A stretch of 64,000 nucleotides of DNA from Apostichopus japonicus (GCF_037975245.1 NC_092579.1:13500678-13564677), one strand, 5' to 3'. Shown: positions 36,601-49,289, counted from the stretch's first letter. Program-made: numbers and translations. Notes: generated by a model from the sequence alone, not told the origin.

Positions 36601-39600
36601 TAATTAATATTTCTTGTATCTTTCCATAGAGTATAATACTGCCCCAGATCCTCTGCATGGGAATGCACCAATTCTAGCTGTGAGAAAGGCTGCAACGGTG
36701 AGTTCATTTCTTCAGTTATTCTGATATGACTAAAGTGGTCATCGTTGCTTTTAGTTAATTCAAATTGCGAACTTAGTTTTTGAATATTCATGTCATCTTG
36801 GTGTCACACAGGACACACAGAGACTAATAGCGTCATGTTCCAAAAAAAAAGAAGCAAAGAAAAACAGATTCTGGTTTCTGTTACTACTTTTTCTCGCTTC
36901 TGCAGCGTCTTTCTTGTTACTTTAATTTTGTTCTTGTTTCTTCTCCTTTCTCCTTTGAGAAATGAGAAACTCTTTCTTTGGCATGACTGTATAATTCTTT
37001 CATATATAAATGTTAAGTTATATATATTTTGTGTATTAAAAGAAGCATGAATGACTCTGTATTCCTTTTTACCCAAAGTTTTTTTCATCCACTAAAGACA
37101 ATAATATTCTTTTAACAAAACAATTTGCAAAGTGATAAATTTCTAAAATGTAGGGAGCATCAACAACTTCAAGAGAACAATCCCAATGTTTTTTTTCTTC
37201 ACATTTCAAAGGACAACTGAACATCTTTATTATAATTATTATTATAAAATAGGAAATTAAAGCTTTTAAAGAACATCTGCCAGTATGATATGATAGACTG
37301 TTTGCTATGAGTGGACTTCCTGGAAGAAGGAAGGGACAATATCTGGCTAAAATAATGTACATTCAAACAAACGTGTGTAGAGCTTAATAGATATTGTAGA
37401 TGGAAGTTTTGAACTAACAGTGGATAATAACTTCCTCTGTCGTGTAAGTGTTTCATTTTCTGCCATGGATATATTCCTTTAAGCACATTTTAAGGTGCAA
37501 GCGATCCGACCATGATATTTGAAAATATCTGAGGCTTTCTTGGCAAAGGAAATCAAAACTGAAGGATTTAATAAAAAAAAATAAAAAATTGAGGAATTCT
37601 ACTGTTTATTATGATTTGTACGGTGGCTTAATAGGGACATTGGTAAGGAAAAAAATTTAAGTCAAAATTTTTAGATTTGGGACACTACTTTTGTTTCCTA
37701 TGTCCTTAATAAGCCACAGTAGATTTGACTCTGATACCTGTTTTATTATTCTTTTATAGGAGCTGTTGGAAATCCTCTTTAATGAGAGTCTATTGCAAAA
37801 GTCTCCTAGCCCCAACAGCTTTACTGGCAAAATGGAGGGATTTGGAAGCTCTCCCATAAATACTCACCAACGTAAGCATTTTGTATGCAAAACTGGTTTA
37901 TCTTTATTCACATAGATAAACAAACGTTTGATCTTGGTTTTAAGCTCTGGGAGTGTTAACACAGATACTACTGATGTCATGGAGGTAACGTTGTATGTAT
38001 TGCTAGCAGATCGCTTTTTATCCATTGCCATGAAAAACCCTTTGTTTTGCAGAAGTGTGTTAGAAAATGTTTAGTTATGAGAGGGTCTGGGTTTTGGGTT
38101 TGGGGGTGGGGGTGGGGGGGGGGGTGAAGGAGGTAAGGAAGAACAGGTAGCATTTGAAATCATTTGAGATTTTGTACCAAGCCTCTTCCCCTTCTGTGTG
38201 ATTTCTTGCGTTATCGTTTTAATAAGACAACAAATTCTATTTAGTTTTAATCCACCATCTTTAATCACCGTGACTCTCTCTCTCTGTCGCTCCACAGGGA
38301 CAGTAACTGATACAGTCAAGAATAACCTACAGCAGCTCAGTAATGCCATGACCTTACCAGCCTCTCAGGATAAAGCATATTGGTCCTTACAGTCGGTATC
38401 TAACAGCAGAAACGACCACCCTGGCATCCATACATGGAACAGTCCAACCGGAGGAGAACCTTTAAGTGGGAGCTATCAACCTGTCCAAGTAGATACCTAT
38501 GATGCGACTAACGATACTTCCAACAGATTAGGTAATTCAAGACTCTCACGTCTGGATTTTCAAAAAGAAAAATTTTCCTCATATTCGGTGTTTTCTACTT
38601 TGTGTATTGACTTTGTAAATGGTTGGAATTGCGATACTGTAAGTAATATTTTAGTACATATATTGAAGTTATATGTGATTTGAATATGTTGAAGCCTGCA
38701 TATTTTAATACTAGCTTTATGGTTGATGTGCTTACCATTAGTTTTCATCTTCGACTGCTAATTGGACAAAAATCTTGTAGCGCTGTGAAGCCTGTGATCG
38801 CTACTGCCAAAATTTCTCCACAATATGGTTGTATTAAAGGAGGTCTTGTTTTTGGCTAATGTCAAGTAGAAAAGGATGAATGAGTCCACTCAGTTTCATT
38901 CAAAATTTTGCCCAGGCATTGCGGATTATTAATGCCGACCCGAAAAGGGCAAGATTAAGAGTTGCTTAAAAAGGACCCCCAAAAAAATTGAAATACAAGC
39001 AGTCTCAATGGTTATTTACTATTCCCTTTGTCAGGATTTTGTTATATTTTGAAAGCTAATATTTAAATATGCATAAAATTATTAATTGTGAATAATGATT
39101 ATTAATGCTGAAATGGACAAGATGAAGAGTTGCTTAAATAGGACCCCCAAAAAAAATTTGAACTGCAATCAGTCTCAATGGTTATTTACTATTCCCTTTG
39201 TCAGGATTTTGCTATATTTTGAAAGCTAATTTAAATATACATAAAATTTTCACATTAATCTCTCATGGGTTCACCTAGATGTCGTTGATGATATTCATTT
39301 GTGTGATTATTTCTTTGTTCTTTGTTCCACGGAAGGGCCAAAGAAATATGTAGTGGATGAAAGGTGGAATGGGGAACCCGTCTTTCCAGAAAGTGTCAAG
39401 ACATCCAGCAGCAGTGAAGGTCACAGCGGTGGAAGCTTGGACCTGAGTCAGAGGTTTGACCTAGACCTTACATTTTGACCTGTTGAATTATTGTTTGATG
39501 AGGATTGCAAGAAACAATTTGTTTACAGTGGAACGGTATAGCTGTTCACCAATTACAGGCTGAGACAGACTGAAAACTGGTCACATGAAGCCAATGTTTT

Positions 39601-42600
39601 ATTTTATTATTCAGATGTACATTAATGATTTGTCATTGGTTTCTTCTGTTGGACACATACCAGATCAGGTCTTGCAAATGACAAATACAGAATGTGTGCC
39701 ATGACGTGGTGGACCCTGGGTGGGTCGTACCCTCTCCTCGGCTCTTAATAAAGGAGATCTAGAGGGGCACGGCAACTTGTTTAGGGCAAGTTGGAGTTTG
39801 TGCTGGCTTGTCATTAAAATGGCAGGGAACCCCAGAAACTTTTTCTTTTTACTTTGAAAAAGGGTGCAAAGGCAATTTTTCCCCAAAATTTAAAGGGCAC
39901 TAGGGCATTTTTCCCAAGTTAATAGAAAACACATACAACAAATGCCATACAACCAGAGAAATATTCCTGTGGTAATCCTTAAAGCAAATACATTGAGATC
40001 TTGTATCTTCTCGCAGCTGAATAAAAGAGGTTCTCTTTGTGCCAGGGATATGGCTGGTATTTGGGACAATCTTTGACTTTGTGGTTGTTGCCATCGGTAA
40101 CGATTGTTTTGTAAAGGGCATCACAGCAAGTGGTAGGGCCACCGACGACAAATTGTAGTAGTTTTTGCCATTCGGTAAATTTAATAAACCCTGCCACAAA
40201 TCCGACATATGTGGTCCTAACAAGAACATTGAACCTTCTTGTCTGGATGTCATACATGTTTACAGGCATGTTTTGTGTGTTGAAATATCATTTGACAAGA
40301 TCAAATGGTTAGAGAAGCACAAGAAGTAAAAATTTAGCTCAATGTAAAAAATGGAAGCCATATCTATCTCTTCATTGTTAATACAGTTTCATCTGGCCCT
40401 CACCCCAAATTTATTACATGACTCTTGATATGATTTCATTTTTGAAGGTTGGAAGCTGTTGCCATGGCAGACTGGAGCCAGGAAGAACAGTTGGTCATTG
40501 ATATAGTTTCATCCTCAGAAAGGAAGACCAACTCAGTTCCATCCAGAGAAGAGATCAACTCTTTCGCTAAAAGGTAGGGAGGGGCAGACATGCTGACAGT
40601 CTTGAGAATTACTAACAAAAGAAACAATTTTTTTTTATGATGCTATTCCTCGAAAAAGGTAAATATACAGTATAATTGATATCTGTATCGGGAAATGCTT
40701 TATGAAAAAACTAAGATAAATAATATGTGTCAACAAGAAACTCCTATAAGATTGAAATGTTAAGAGATTGTTTTGAAACATGCCGTCCCGTGAGCTCGAA
40801 AAAAATTGATGTTAGACACAGATAGAATTATGATATAAATATTATAATAACCATCATTTTTTAAAAACGAACAAAGCTTACATTCTCCCTCACTCACCTG
40901 TTACTGGTACCTTTGATGAAGTAGATGTTACCCTTCCCCAGGGGTAATGAAGCCAAAGAAAGTTTGTATGAAACGTTGTCCATGTGCCAATAGTGAATGC
41001 TTTAGTTGGCTTTATTAAGCATTCCATTGTGGATGAGAGTGCAGAGATATTACATGGCAGGGGGATATATTGTCTTAGCCGTTCCTGCTCCCAGGACTGG
41101 CAATTCACATTCTGAATCCGACAGAGGTTGAGTTTAGCCTCATCAACAGACCACTTGCTCGAATGCTAAAGGAAGTTAAGGGACCTAATTCATGAGTACT
41201 GCAGTTTGTCATCTCTGCAATGCAGCAATGGTGAACAAAGTTGCTTTGAGATCATTTACAAAAAAAATAAAAACTGAAAGAGATTATAAAACTGTCTGGT
41301 ATGAATTGTATATTTCTGTAGGCTTGGCCTGGGTAACGTTATGGCGTTAAGTTATTATTAATCTAGCATCATAGCAGTGAACTAAAAACTATTTTAGTTT
41401 TCTTGTATCCATGCATTAGGGCATCAACATTGAACAGTGAGAAGATCATTGAAATCCTCGTTAACAAAATGAAAGACTCCACAGATGCCCAAGTTGTAAG
41501 TTCTCCTCTTAATTCCTCAGATAATGCTAGTTTCTATCTCCCTGTGTCTCTTGTCTCCTCCTCTCCCCCTCCTCTCCTCTCCCTCTCCTCTCCCCTCCTC
41601 TACTCTCCCCTGGTTATCCATTTCTGCTAAAAATCTTTTCAATCTTTCAGTTGATTTTGTAGTCTTGGGATATCCATAGTCTACTTTGTGTGACCATCTC
41701 CACCTTCTATTCAAATTTTGTTTTTTTCTTTAGATTTTTCTTTTTCTTTTTTGCTTTTTCAGAATATAGTCTGTGTGAATAGATAAAAGAAAACTTTTAT
41801 GGCTTTTATTTTTTCTTGTAATATTAGTTTGTTCTTCAGATGTGATGTTTACTTTATCTCCTCTTCTCAGGGATGTCTATGCGGCATTGAAGCAATAGTG
41901 CGGGAGGGATTGGTCACCGGGGAGTGTGCCCTTCCGATCATTCAGGACGTCCTTCCCTCGCTTCAGCGAAGTTCAAATAGCACAGTGAGAGCCAAAGCAT
42001 CTAAGGTATTAAATTGATATATAAAACAAGTTCATGAAGTCATTTCTTGGAATTAGAATTTGAGTACCTCATCAGTCACTTTCTTCACATCCAATTTTGA
42101 CTTTTTTTGACGATGTTCAGTTCGATTGACTTCTAATTTCTTGAAGGCAGCATGTAAATCTTTGTGTGTTTGTGTAAAGAAATGTCTGTGGCTTCAAATG
42201 TCCGTTTTGTGTGGTTTTTTTCCACGGGTCAGGCTGATTTCTGGTGTTGGAGGATATGCATGATGATGCATTTTATTTTACGTGACCAGACGTGCCCCAT
42301 TCACTGGGGGGGACAAGGGTTTGTCTTTGCCCCCTCACACCACTAAGGCTGTTTACAAAGAAGTGATCGCAAGCGGTGTATGCGTGTTGACATGTCAAGA
42401 AACGTTTACGGCTTCATAGAGCATATTTCTTGTCGTGTAATGATGGTTGTTACCTGCCTTGCCTTGTTGGTAACCTGGTTGTCTTTTGTGTTTTGTGTAG
42501 CTGAAAAGTCTTGGCTGCGTGGTTAATTAATGATCCTTATTAACCAGGTTTATTAACCAAGTCCAAGAGGTGATGGCTGTCTGTTTGTACCTCCACAATT

Positions 42601-44295
42601 CAACATATGGAATTGTCTCTAACATTTCAACTACTTACAGAATCTTATCTTAAAGTTCCCTATTTTTTACATGGTAAAACGTTTACAATTTACAGAGTGA
42701 AAGGACCGTAAGACCTTCACATTTTTGGTTCAAGGGCTATGCCATTATCGATGGGTGGGGTTATAAAATTTGATCTGAAAAAACAAAAAGGTGTTGCGGT
42801 ATCACCAATTGGAGAAGCAAAGCTATGGAGAAAGAGGCTACTGGGGGAGGGGGGGGGGAGAGAGAAGCGAACAGTCATAATCATTGTTTAATGTGATAGA
42901 GATACTTGTGAAGTAGTTCCCAACACAGCTAACAAAAATCATATTTTATTTGGCTATTTGACAAAGGTGTAATAAATAATGTGGGTAAAAAAGTTCCTCT
43001 ATGATGATCTACTCACTCCAGTTTGAGCACTAAAAGGCAAATGACAATAGATAAAGCTCTTCAAAACCATTCTCATCTGACAAGGCATTTGGCAGTTTCA
43101 TTGAGTTGGAGTTTGGCACCCACTTCTCTCCCTCCCCCTTCCCATTGAAATAAATTTTCCCTACAAATGAGATGGGGATCCTTCACCTTAGACCCCACCG
43201 GCTGCAACCTGCTTCGTCCCATGGATCGTGGTAGCCCTGTATACCTTCCACCGGGTAATATGGTTCACGAAATTATGGTCATAAAATTTGTAAGCAATTT
43301 CCATGCCGAATGCATGTCATGGAATTTTTCCAACGTCATACAAATTTTGAAAATGTCATGTGATTTTTGCTTCTTGTTTCAAGTCCTACTACCTTTGAAG
43401 CCAATACCTCACTTGTTCCATTTCTTACCTTTTTTTTCAGATCCAAAGACAACTTAACCTTTGTGATTATCAGTCAACAGTTACAACAAAGCCTAATCCA
43501 AGTTCAGGAAATACAACAGATATCTTGGTAAATTCCGATCCATTAGAAAGTCCTGCAAGGAAATATTTGTTCAATGGAATGTCTTTTAAGTTAGAATCAC
43601 AGAAGCGTGTAAATACTGTGGAGACATCTCTTCAATCACCAGAGATTGTATCGGGTGTTGCTGTCCCTCTATTGGTGGAGAATTTAAATCAAGAGCCGGA
43701 TTTAATTCGTCCTGTGAGATGCCTGGATGGAAGCATCGGCAAACTTGAAACACAGCATGTTGATTTATTGAGCTTTGATGGAAGTCATCAGAATAGGAAC
43801 ATTAATACACCAAACAACTTGGCTGAGGATGATTTAATATTGGACAGCATATGTTCGGGAGCTGTCGGGCATCTCACAGAGTCTAACGTAGAACCGAACG
43901 TGAGGTTAAAGGCGAGCGAGCACTCGAGTAAGAAGGGTGAAATATCGTTAGCACCGATGGACGATCAACTGTCTGGCTTTCTAAAATCTTTTACATCGAA
44001 TGATGGGTCGGTCAGTGACAAAATACCCATGAAGCAGCAAGGTAAAAACACAGTAGCATCAGCTGCACAGCAGGAACCATCAAGACTGTTACCCATGAAC
44101 CAAGGTAGCAGTGTGAATGTTGGGGAGTTACACCCTCAGCTGATGGGTGCCAAGATGAGCTTCCAGAGCACCGTCCCATTGCAACTGAATAACTCCGACG
44201 ATGGACAGTTTGGTTTCATCTCTTCGAGGTCAGAGGCAGCTAGCAAGAACAGTTTTGACTTTGTTCAAGAAGCAATGAAAGTGAATAGGAGGTGA
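30649..44295 (+). CDS. TEPSIN: Tepsin, AP-4 complex accessory protein (12 coding exons, complete)
   Basis: Tepsin is an epsin-like accessory protein on AP-4 coated vesicles at the trans-Golgi network. Coding exons with GT-AG borders: 30649-30711, 33490-33562, 33838-33935, 34616-34709, 36630-36697, 37760-37871, 38298-38531, 39336-39453, 40448-40573, 41420-41495, 41871-42005 and 43441-44295. All join in phase to 683 residues. The start is the first ATG in a good context (MAAFSGGKLADVFGKVTIVN). The ENTH domain spans residues ~8-140, with WPLLLKATSDDEKPIPGYIY and PDPLHGN matching vertebrate tepsin. A Ser-rich linker follows, then the tepsin VHS-like domain (~287-399). The last exon encodes a long disordered tail with LFNGMSF (~442-448), matching the beta4-ear motif LFxG[M/L]x[L/V] except at the last position. 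NSFDFV near the end may be a degenerate form of the epsilon-binding S[AV]F[SA]FLN. Vertebrate tepsin is shorter (~525 aa), mainly in the tail. One donor is atypical (GTTTGA at 39454). Confidence 0.95.
31392..32589 (-). pseudogene. LINE reverse-transcriptase C-terminal remnant, split by a DNA transposon
   Basis: On the minus strand 32589-32260 encodes the end of a non-LTR reverse transcriptase: VVKYLGVLIDNRLCFNEQ (the YLGV.ID..L.F block), then KANERLHFLYRQ and FDYSSCSWF. The frame is interrupted by a 515-bp element (31745-32259). It continues at 31744-31392 with the usual LINE tail: SPYLTTNFTKTS, TRSRHHNFYV, STFYFMAIQDWNALPNHIK and LRKHLM before TAA at 31392. In-frame stops just after the junction show decay. 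It lies in the first TEPSIN intron, antisense. Confidence 0.85.
31745..32259 (+). mobile_element. hAT-type transposon remnant with dimerisation-domain fragment, 515 bp
   Basis: Inverted termini CATACCTGTCAACC and CAGACCTGTCAACC (right end read in reverse) are flanked by TAAGTA on both sides (31739-31744 and 32260-32265); a full 8-bp duplication is no longer clear. Inside, about 31840-32046 encodes the C-terminal hAT dimerisation region: IPHSNAEQERLFSVLVRKNK, then TDSRSSLKLDGTLSSIL. The catalytic core and BED finger are missing, so this is an internally deleted, inactive copy. It is inserted into a LINE. Confidence 0.8.
32608..32645. repeat. Perfect 17-bp hairpin
   Basis: GATTAGTGATTACTAGT, loop ATGA, then the exact reverse complement. 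It lies just beyond the 5' limit of the LINE remnant. Confidence 0.9.
32818..33179 (-). mobile_element. TTAA-type MITE, copy 1 (inverted), 362 bp
   Basis: Bounded by TTAA at 32814-32817 and 33180-33183. Ends AGGGTGTGAAGACTCGC and (reverse) AGGCATTGAAGGTTGCGC. The interior matches copies at 51139, 53900 and 54897 in reverse (CGGTAATCTGACCTAGTTTC, GGACATCTCAGGTCCAGC, GTCTGCATTTTGTAGCGAC). A TTAA target is typical of piggyBac-like and Kolobok elements. No transposase. Confidence 0.85.
34860..35380 (+). repeat. ~140-bp tandem repeat, about four copies, in TEPSIN intron 4
   Basis: Units contain GATGCACC..ATTGAGTAGAAGAA, GTGGAGGT.AAAGGTCATTTG, AGGTCAA and TCTGAAAAC; starts are near 34862, 35000, 35150 and 35293. 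Noncoding. Confidence 0.85.
35953..36035 (+). mobile_element. Truncated end of CAAGGGCGTAGGAA MITE
   Basis: CAAGGGCGTAGGAACC, a G-run, GGCACCAGCC and GGGGGGCGGAAGTATCATTC match, in reverse, the right end of the complete element at 52870-53237. The other end is not visible. Confidence 0.75.
36261..36300 (+). ncRNA. Hammerhead-like core, degenerate
   Basis: TTGAAGA, A, stem GATCC-TGCTA-GGATC, GAAA, CGTC: the layout of a hammerhead core with T for the first C of CUGANGA. It resembles the ends of Penelope-like elements. A vestige, not a predicted active ribozyme. Confidence 0.35.
36370..36530 (+). repeat. Dispersed repeat with GACTTGATCAAGTC palindrome (copy 2)
   Basis: Diverged copy of 7210-7385 (ATGTGGCTCGATGATGTCAT, TTAGACTTGATCAAGTC, AATATCTCCCAAAA). 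Confidence 0.6.
38935..39250 (+). repeat. ~170-bp tandem duplication in TEPSIN intron 7
   Basis: Both copies carry AAGAGTTGCTTAAA.AGGACC, GCAGTCTCAATGG-like words, TTATTTACTATTCCC and TTGTCAGGATTTTG (about 38957-39090 and 39123-39250). Confidence 0.85.
39979..40269 (-). other. Unrecognised 96-codon antisense frame in TEPSIN intron
   Basis: Reads without stops from MPVNMYDIQTRRFNVLVRTT through FTEWQKLLQFVVGGPTTCCD to YPWHKENLFYSAARRYK. It has balanced, protein-like composition, but I cannot assign a family. A second antisense frame (41108-40890) has similar quality. They may be fragments of one decayed mobile element. Not called a gene. Confidence 0.2.
41561..41610 (+). repeat. CT-rich polypyrimidine tract
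   Basis: CTCCTCTCCCC-type tract immediately downstream of the TEPSIN donor at 41496; simple sequence. Confidence 0.85.
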
Positions 44296-45679
44296 CAGGA
44301 TTTGAATGAGAAATACGGTTATCAAGGAGTGGGGTCATGACATTTGATCTGAATAAAAGAGGAAAAAGCTGTTGTGGCATCACCAATTGGAGACCATTTG
44401 AAGAATAACACCATCGAGCCACATATGCTTGAATTTTTGATGGTCATCTTGTAATATTTGTCACAATGTTTTTTTTTCCTTGTACAGGAGATTTCCTTTT
44501 CTGTATATATCGCCATGAAGTAAATTAGAGGAAATGAGTCATTGCTAATATACATTCCATGTCAGAAATGCCCCCTCCCATCCCCCCCCCCCCCACCCAA
44601 AGACGACTGGACAACCAAATAAACAGGACAATCGCAGCCTTGCTTCAAATATCAGAATTAATAAATTCAAAACTTACTTAGTAATCAAGGCATTTGATGA
44701 CACTTCTTAATTATTATTTTACTTACTATTATTTTTGTGTTTGTCTATATTTTGGTTCTTCTTTTCTTGGGAATTGAATGCTATACAGCATGGATGGGTG
44801 TGCATTATTAATCGTTTCTTAAGCCTGCTGAATATTTTCCACCACAATATGGGGAATAAACCCTAAGCTAGAATTTGCCTCTCTGCACTGGTCCACAGGC
44901 AACTATTCCAAAGATATTTTTTATAGGAAGTACATAGAGTTATCAAACACTTTAGACAGGTTAGGATGTGTACTGATCATGTGTAGCTTTGTTACTGGAA
45001 TGTGCTGATATAAATTCCGCTTTCATTTTTGTCATCGGTTAATGTCATAAGTGACAAAGGGCTGTAGAACACTTAACATACATAAATGGAAATTGAATAG
45101 TCTTGTCCAAGCTTGAGTTAGATAAATTAGCCATTAACCACAAATGTCACAAATGCAACTAGTGTTCAAAACATGGTTCCCACACTTACCAGTAATTTAA
45201 ATTCCACTCTTGAAATTTGAAGACCAAAACAGGTTTCATGGTTTTCTATGAAACCTACACACTAAGTGAAATTAATTATTGTAGGTTCAAACAGTCATTA
45301 CTCTCGCAAAGTATATGCTAACACCGTAACATCTCTCATTACATTGCAACCTTAATGTCAAATCTCATGTCACAGGAGAGTATACATCCAAACTTAAACG
45401 TTCTGGATAAGTGTCTTTTTGCCAAAAAAGGCGGCTTTGAAGATATCATGAAAATATGTGTTCTGTTTCCTCACTTTTTCAGAATATTCTTCAAAATTAA
45501 AGGACTTTGAAGACCAAGAAAAGAGGTTTTCACTTTTCCCTCCTTTTCCATCCCATGTGGGAACCATTATAACAGTGTTTTTGAAGACAATGCTTTTCGT
45601 AACTACTGTAGGCATGTCTTAATATCACGACACTGACAACAACAAAAACTGACACACTTTTTAATTATATTCCTCTGTA
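44296..45679. other. TEPSIN 3' flank and convergent intergenic region
   Basis: Begins after the TEPSIN stop. Candidate AATAAA signals for the plus strand are at 44618-44623, about 44661 and about 44865. A C-homopolymer lies at 44582-44594. No further coding sequence seen. Confidence 0.5.
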
Positions 45680-45685
45680 TTTATT
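45680..45685 (-). terminator. Candidate ATP5MF polyadenylation signal
   Basis: TTTATT on the plus strand (AATAAA on the minus), about 940 bases beyond the ATP5MF stop; the only clear match I see in that 3' region. Confidence 0.3.
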
Positions 45686-46621
45686 ATTTTGCACACAAAA
45701 TCCACTGTGTGAATCTAAAACTCAACTATACAAAGTCGATTTGGTTGAATGTCTGACAATAACTTCTATAATGTTGCCCATTGAAAAAATGCCATATCAA
45801 GTATGCACATGTAAGTTAAACATTGCAATATAATATAATATTCCTTGTTATTGGAAAATGCTTCTGGTAAACGCAGCCGTCACCGACGATAAAGTAAACT
45901 TTAACGCGAGGGACGGTACTTCAGTGGATCATCTTAGAAGAACCTCCTCTGACACAGATTAGAATAAGAATAGAATTATGCAGGGATCAGAAAGTACGGG
46001 CAAACATTCAAAGAGATCTTCATCAGTTGAACAGAAAACTCATCATCACCAGTGGTACTTAGATAATCTGTGACTCTCTGTAGGTGAAATGGATAAAAAG
46101 AAAATGAAAAGCAAGCATTGTGATATGTAAGTGACTTGGACGTGCATGAAGCTTTTTTGTTTCTCCTCAATTCAATTTGCTAAAAATTTGAATATGAGAA
46201 TAATATTGTCACATTGTTTATATGGAATATGCAGAATTTCTTAAGAAAATCAGCAAGTCCAGGTCAGTGGCGTGGACATACAATCAATTAAGCATTGAAC
46301 TTGTACAACTCTCTAAATATATCTACTATGCTTTCCAGATGTTTGATCTGTAATGACCATCAATATTTCCTGTAATCTTTTTGTCTCACTCCTTCACACT
46401 GCAAATGTTTAATACATTTAGTACTGTCACATAAGAGTATTTTTCTCTGTAATGTTGGTCGCACCACAAGGACAGTATGGATATCTGACACTTGACACTT
46501 GTTTCTTTTTGATGAAATGTCAAATTAATAAAAATAAACTAAGATGCAGGTGTTTTTCTTCAAATAAATCAATGCTAGTTCTGCAGAGGTGAATTGGTTG
46601 ACCCCTGAAGTCATCCCAACG

Positions 46622-49289
46622 TTACTTAATTTTACCGACTAGCACCTCCTGAGTGTACTTACTTTCTCCTTTGTAGCGCCAAATGTAGCTCACAAGAATA
46701 AAGACAGCGATGAACTGACCAACTGGGGCAACACCAGGTTTCACAACATTTACGTACTTGGCATGGTATCTATTCCTCCCTGCAATGGGGTAGTGGAAAA
46801 AGGTGATTACATAACACCACCATTCCCTTTTCCTCCACATTGAGAAGAAATTAATCACAGCTTCAGATTGCGTTTCATTAATCAATTACTCAACTCTCCT
46901 AAACACTGGTGTAGTTTACAAAAACACATTGATATGTTTTAACTCACATACAATGACAGTGGTACAGTAGGTTATGCAAACTTTCTTGCAAATCTTTTCA
47001 AGTGACAAGTACAGTACCTATTCTTATGTGACACTAAAGAAGTTTTGTTTTATTGTCTCAAAGCTGTAGTTCTATTCTACCAACCGATGCATCTATCCTA
47101 CAGTATATACATTGGTAATTTTGTTTGAAAGACCTGGTTTATTAAGGGACAACCAGGAGAATATAATCCTTACAACTTTGCCCTGACGTCTGCTCGAATA
47201 TTCATGCAAGAAACTATGTATGCTTTTTTTATAGATTAGTATTTACTGTATATGGCAAGTGCAAACAAGAAATTAAACCTTACAAACACCACAAAACTGC
47301 TTCCAAAGGTAATATCACTTTTATCAACTTATACCACTAGTCCTTCCATTTTCACACAAGCATTTAATAATCAATAAGCTATAACACTGTATCTTGATAT
47401 GCTAATTCTTCTCAATATCTCGTCATTGATAAATGTTAATTGTCTGTAGCAGAATGTCACTTGGAGAAAATGTATAAAACACATTCCCCAAGAAACTAAT
47501 GCATTTTAATCTGGCACTCCTGCTTGACTCATGAAAACTATGGAATTGAAAAGTTAACTAAGCTCAAAAGGAGTGCAATACATTAACACACTATATTGGT
47601 CAGGCAAAATTTGGCATCACCAGAGGAAGTTTGTGACATGAGCTTGTCTAACGGTAGACATACTTCACATTCAACATACCATCAAGGAATTTAGAACCTT
47701 CTTGCAAAACATTGGTACATTTTTTTTTTTTTAATGTTACCATTTTGGCCTTTTGTGAATCAGTAATTAAAATAATTGTTAAATGACAAAATACAATGCT
47801 CTTACTCAACTTTCTGCTAACTTTTGTGCGATACACAAATTTGTATATGTCCTTGGATCAGGGGATAGGAAATACTAGTTTGATATAATAGCATGTGACT
47901 GAGAAGCACATCCAAGTAAATGTTAAATTTGCAATTGCTATTACATAACCAGCCTGTTACCTCTTTGCATAGCTTTGAATATAGACCCAGGTGAGAAATT
48001 ACATGAAGCCAACCACTTGGGTAGCTGTCCTAACTTCACATCCCTCAATTGTAGCTCTGCCACTGTAAGGGAAAAAAATCAGAAAAAAGGAAGTAAGTTG
48101 AATCTCCTGATTCAAGCAATTGATATCATACCATCATGCTTACTCAGTGTTCGGTAGTCTACCACAGCAGCTTATTCTGTGGTTCCCAAGTTATTTGCAT
48201 GTGTGATGTAAATGCATTGCCAGATTTACTTTATGATGTTTAATCTGTCGCGTATGCATGTTCAGAAACCTGAATGACTGGTTGCTTATGTTGTTAGTGT
48301 TACAAGTTCATATCATTTTTTCCTTTATAATTTGGAAGACCACTTCAGATTGGAAAACTATAAATTTCTCCTGAATGAAACCTCACCTTACTTCAGAAGT
48401 ATGACTTGAGCCCATCCGCTAATATTTTACTTGTTTCATTGCTTCTACATCGCAGCCTACCACCATTAGACTGGGCTATGATATATTCCATACACGTGAC
48501 TTAGCCAAATATATGACTTTGTAAGGCCCAGACTAGATCTTATACAGAATCAAAAAGGATTTTTTCATCATTCATGCAAATTTTAAATATCTGCTCAATT
48601 TGACCTCCACTGGGTAGCCTAACCTTTGACAAAAAGTGTGGTTCATGCAATATGTGAAGCTTGCTTTTAAGTTTTATTTCTGACGAATAGCCTTGCCATG
48701 TTTATGAATAGGCCCAAGTCTTAACGTTTGGGAGGACAAATTAAGTTAACTTAGGAAGTTGGAAACTTACTTAGGGCTAAGCTTTAGCCTACAGCATGGT
48801 ACCTGGGCCCAGGTGAAGGCCCGGCTAGACTAGTATAATATTAATTACAGTATCTCTCATTTCTCAATGATATCCCATAATGGCAGGTCTGAGCTGTTCT
48901 CACATCTCACCTGATTCTTTTTCTTAATGAATTGTGGTGGATTGTCCTCAATTATTAAATAAAACGTGTTAAACAACAACATAGGCTAGGCCTAATTGAA
49001 CTTGAAGCGAGTTACCTACGTTACTAAAGACTCAGCCTAAGCTATTACATGACACATAAATGACATGTTAGGCTACACATTCTTGGTAATTAACATGCGA
49101 GTGACAATTTAAAATGAATATACCATTAGCCTTAATAACCCTAGGCAACAACATTACAGCTAACAATTTCCACTAAACTATGGATACTTCAATAGTACAT
49201 CACCCCGCAGTGTTTAAATTTAAGCGGTAAATGTATAATTCCTTGACTTTCACACCAAACATTATCAACCCACCTGACTTGCCTGCCAT
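46622..49289 (-). CDS. ATP5MF: ATP synthase membrane subunit f (mitochondrial), 3 coding exons, complete
   Basis: Small subunit of the membrane (Fo) part of mitochondrial F1Fo-ATP synthase, located in the inner membrane. Minus-strand exons: 49289-49274 (MAGKS), 48062-47961 and 46779-46622, all with GT-AG borders and phase 1 junctions; total 276 bp, 91 residues plus TAA. Evidence for identity is the order LGQLPKWLASCNFSPGSIFK then AMQRGRNRYHAKYVNV, which parallels vertebrate subunit f (LGELPSW...FSPSGIF..QRGYYRYYNKYINV). One transmembrane helix follows (about GQFIAVFILVSYIW), then a short basic tail. Vertebrate subunit f is 88-94 aa, so the length fits. The start is the only upstream ATG that joins in frame. 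The protein has no cleavable presequence, as usual for this subunit. It converges with TEPSIN. Confidence 0.93.

Noticed and set aside
43167-43457. 96-codon frame before the last TEPSIN exon
   Set aside because: Intronic; overlaps the acceptor of the last TEPSIN exon in another frame and has no family match.
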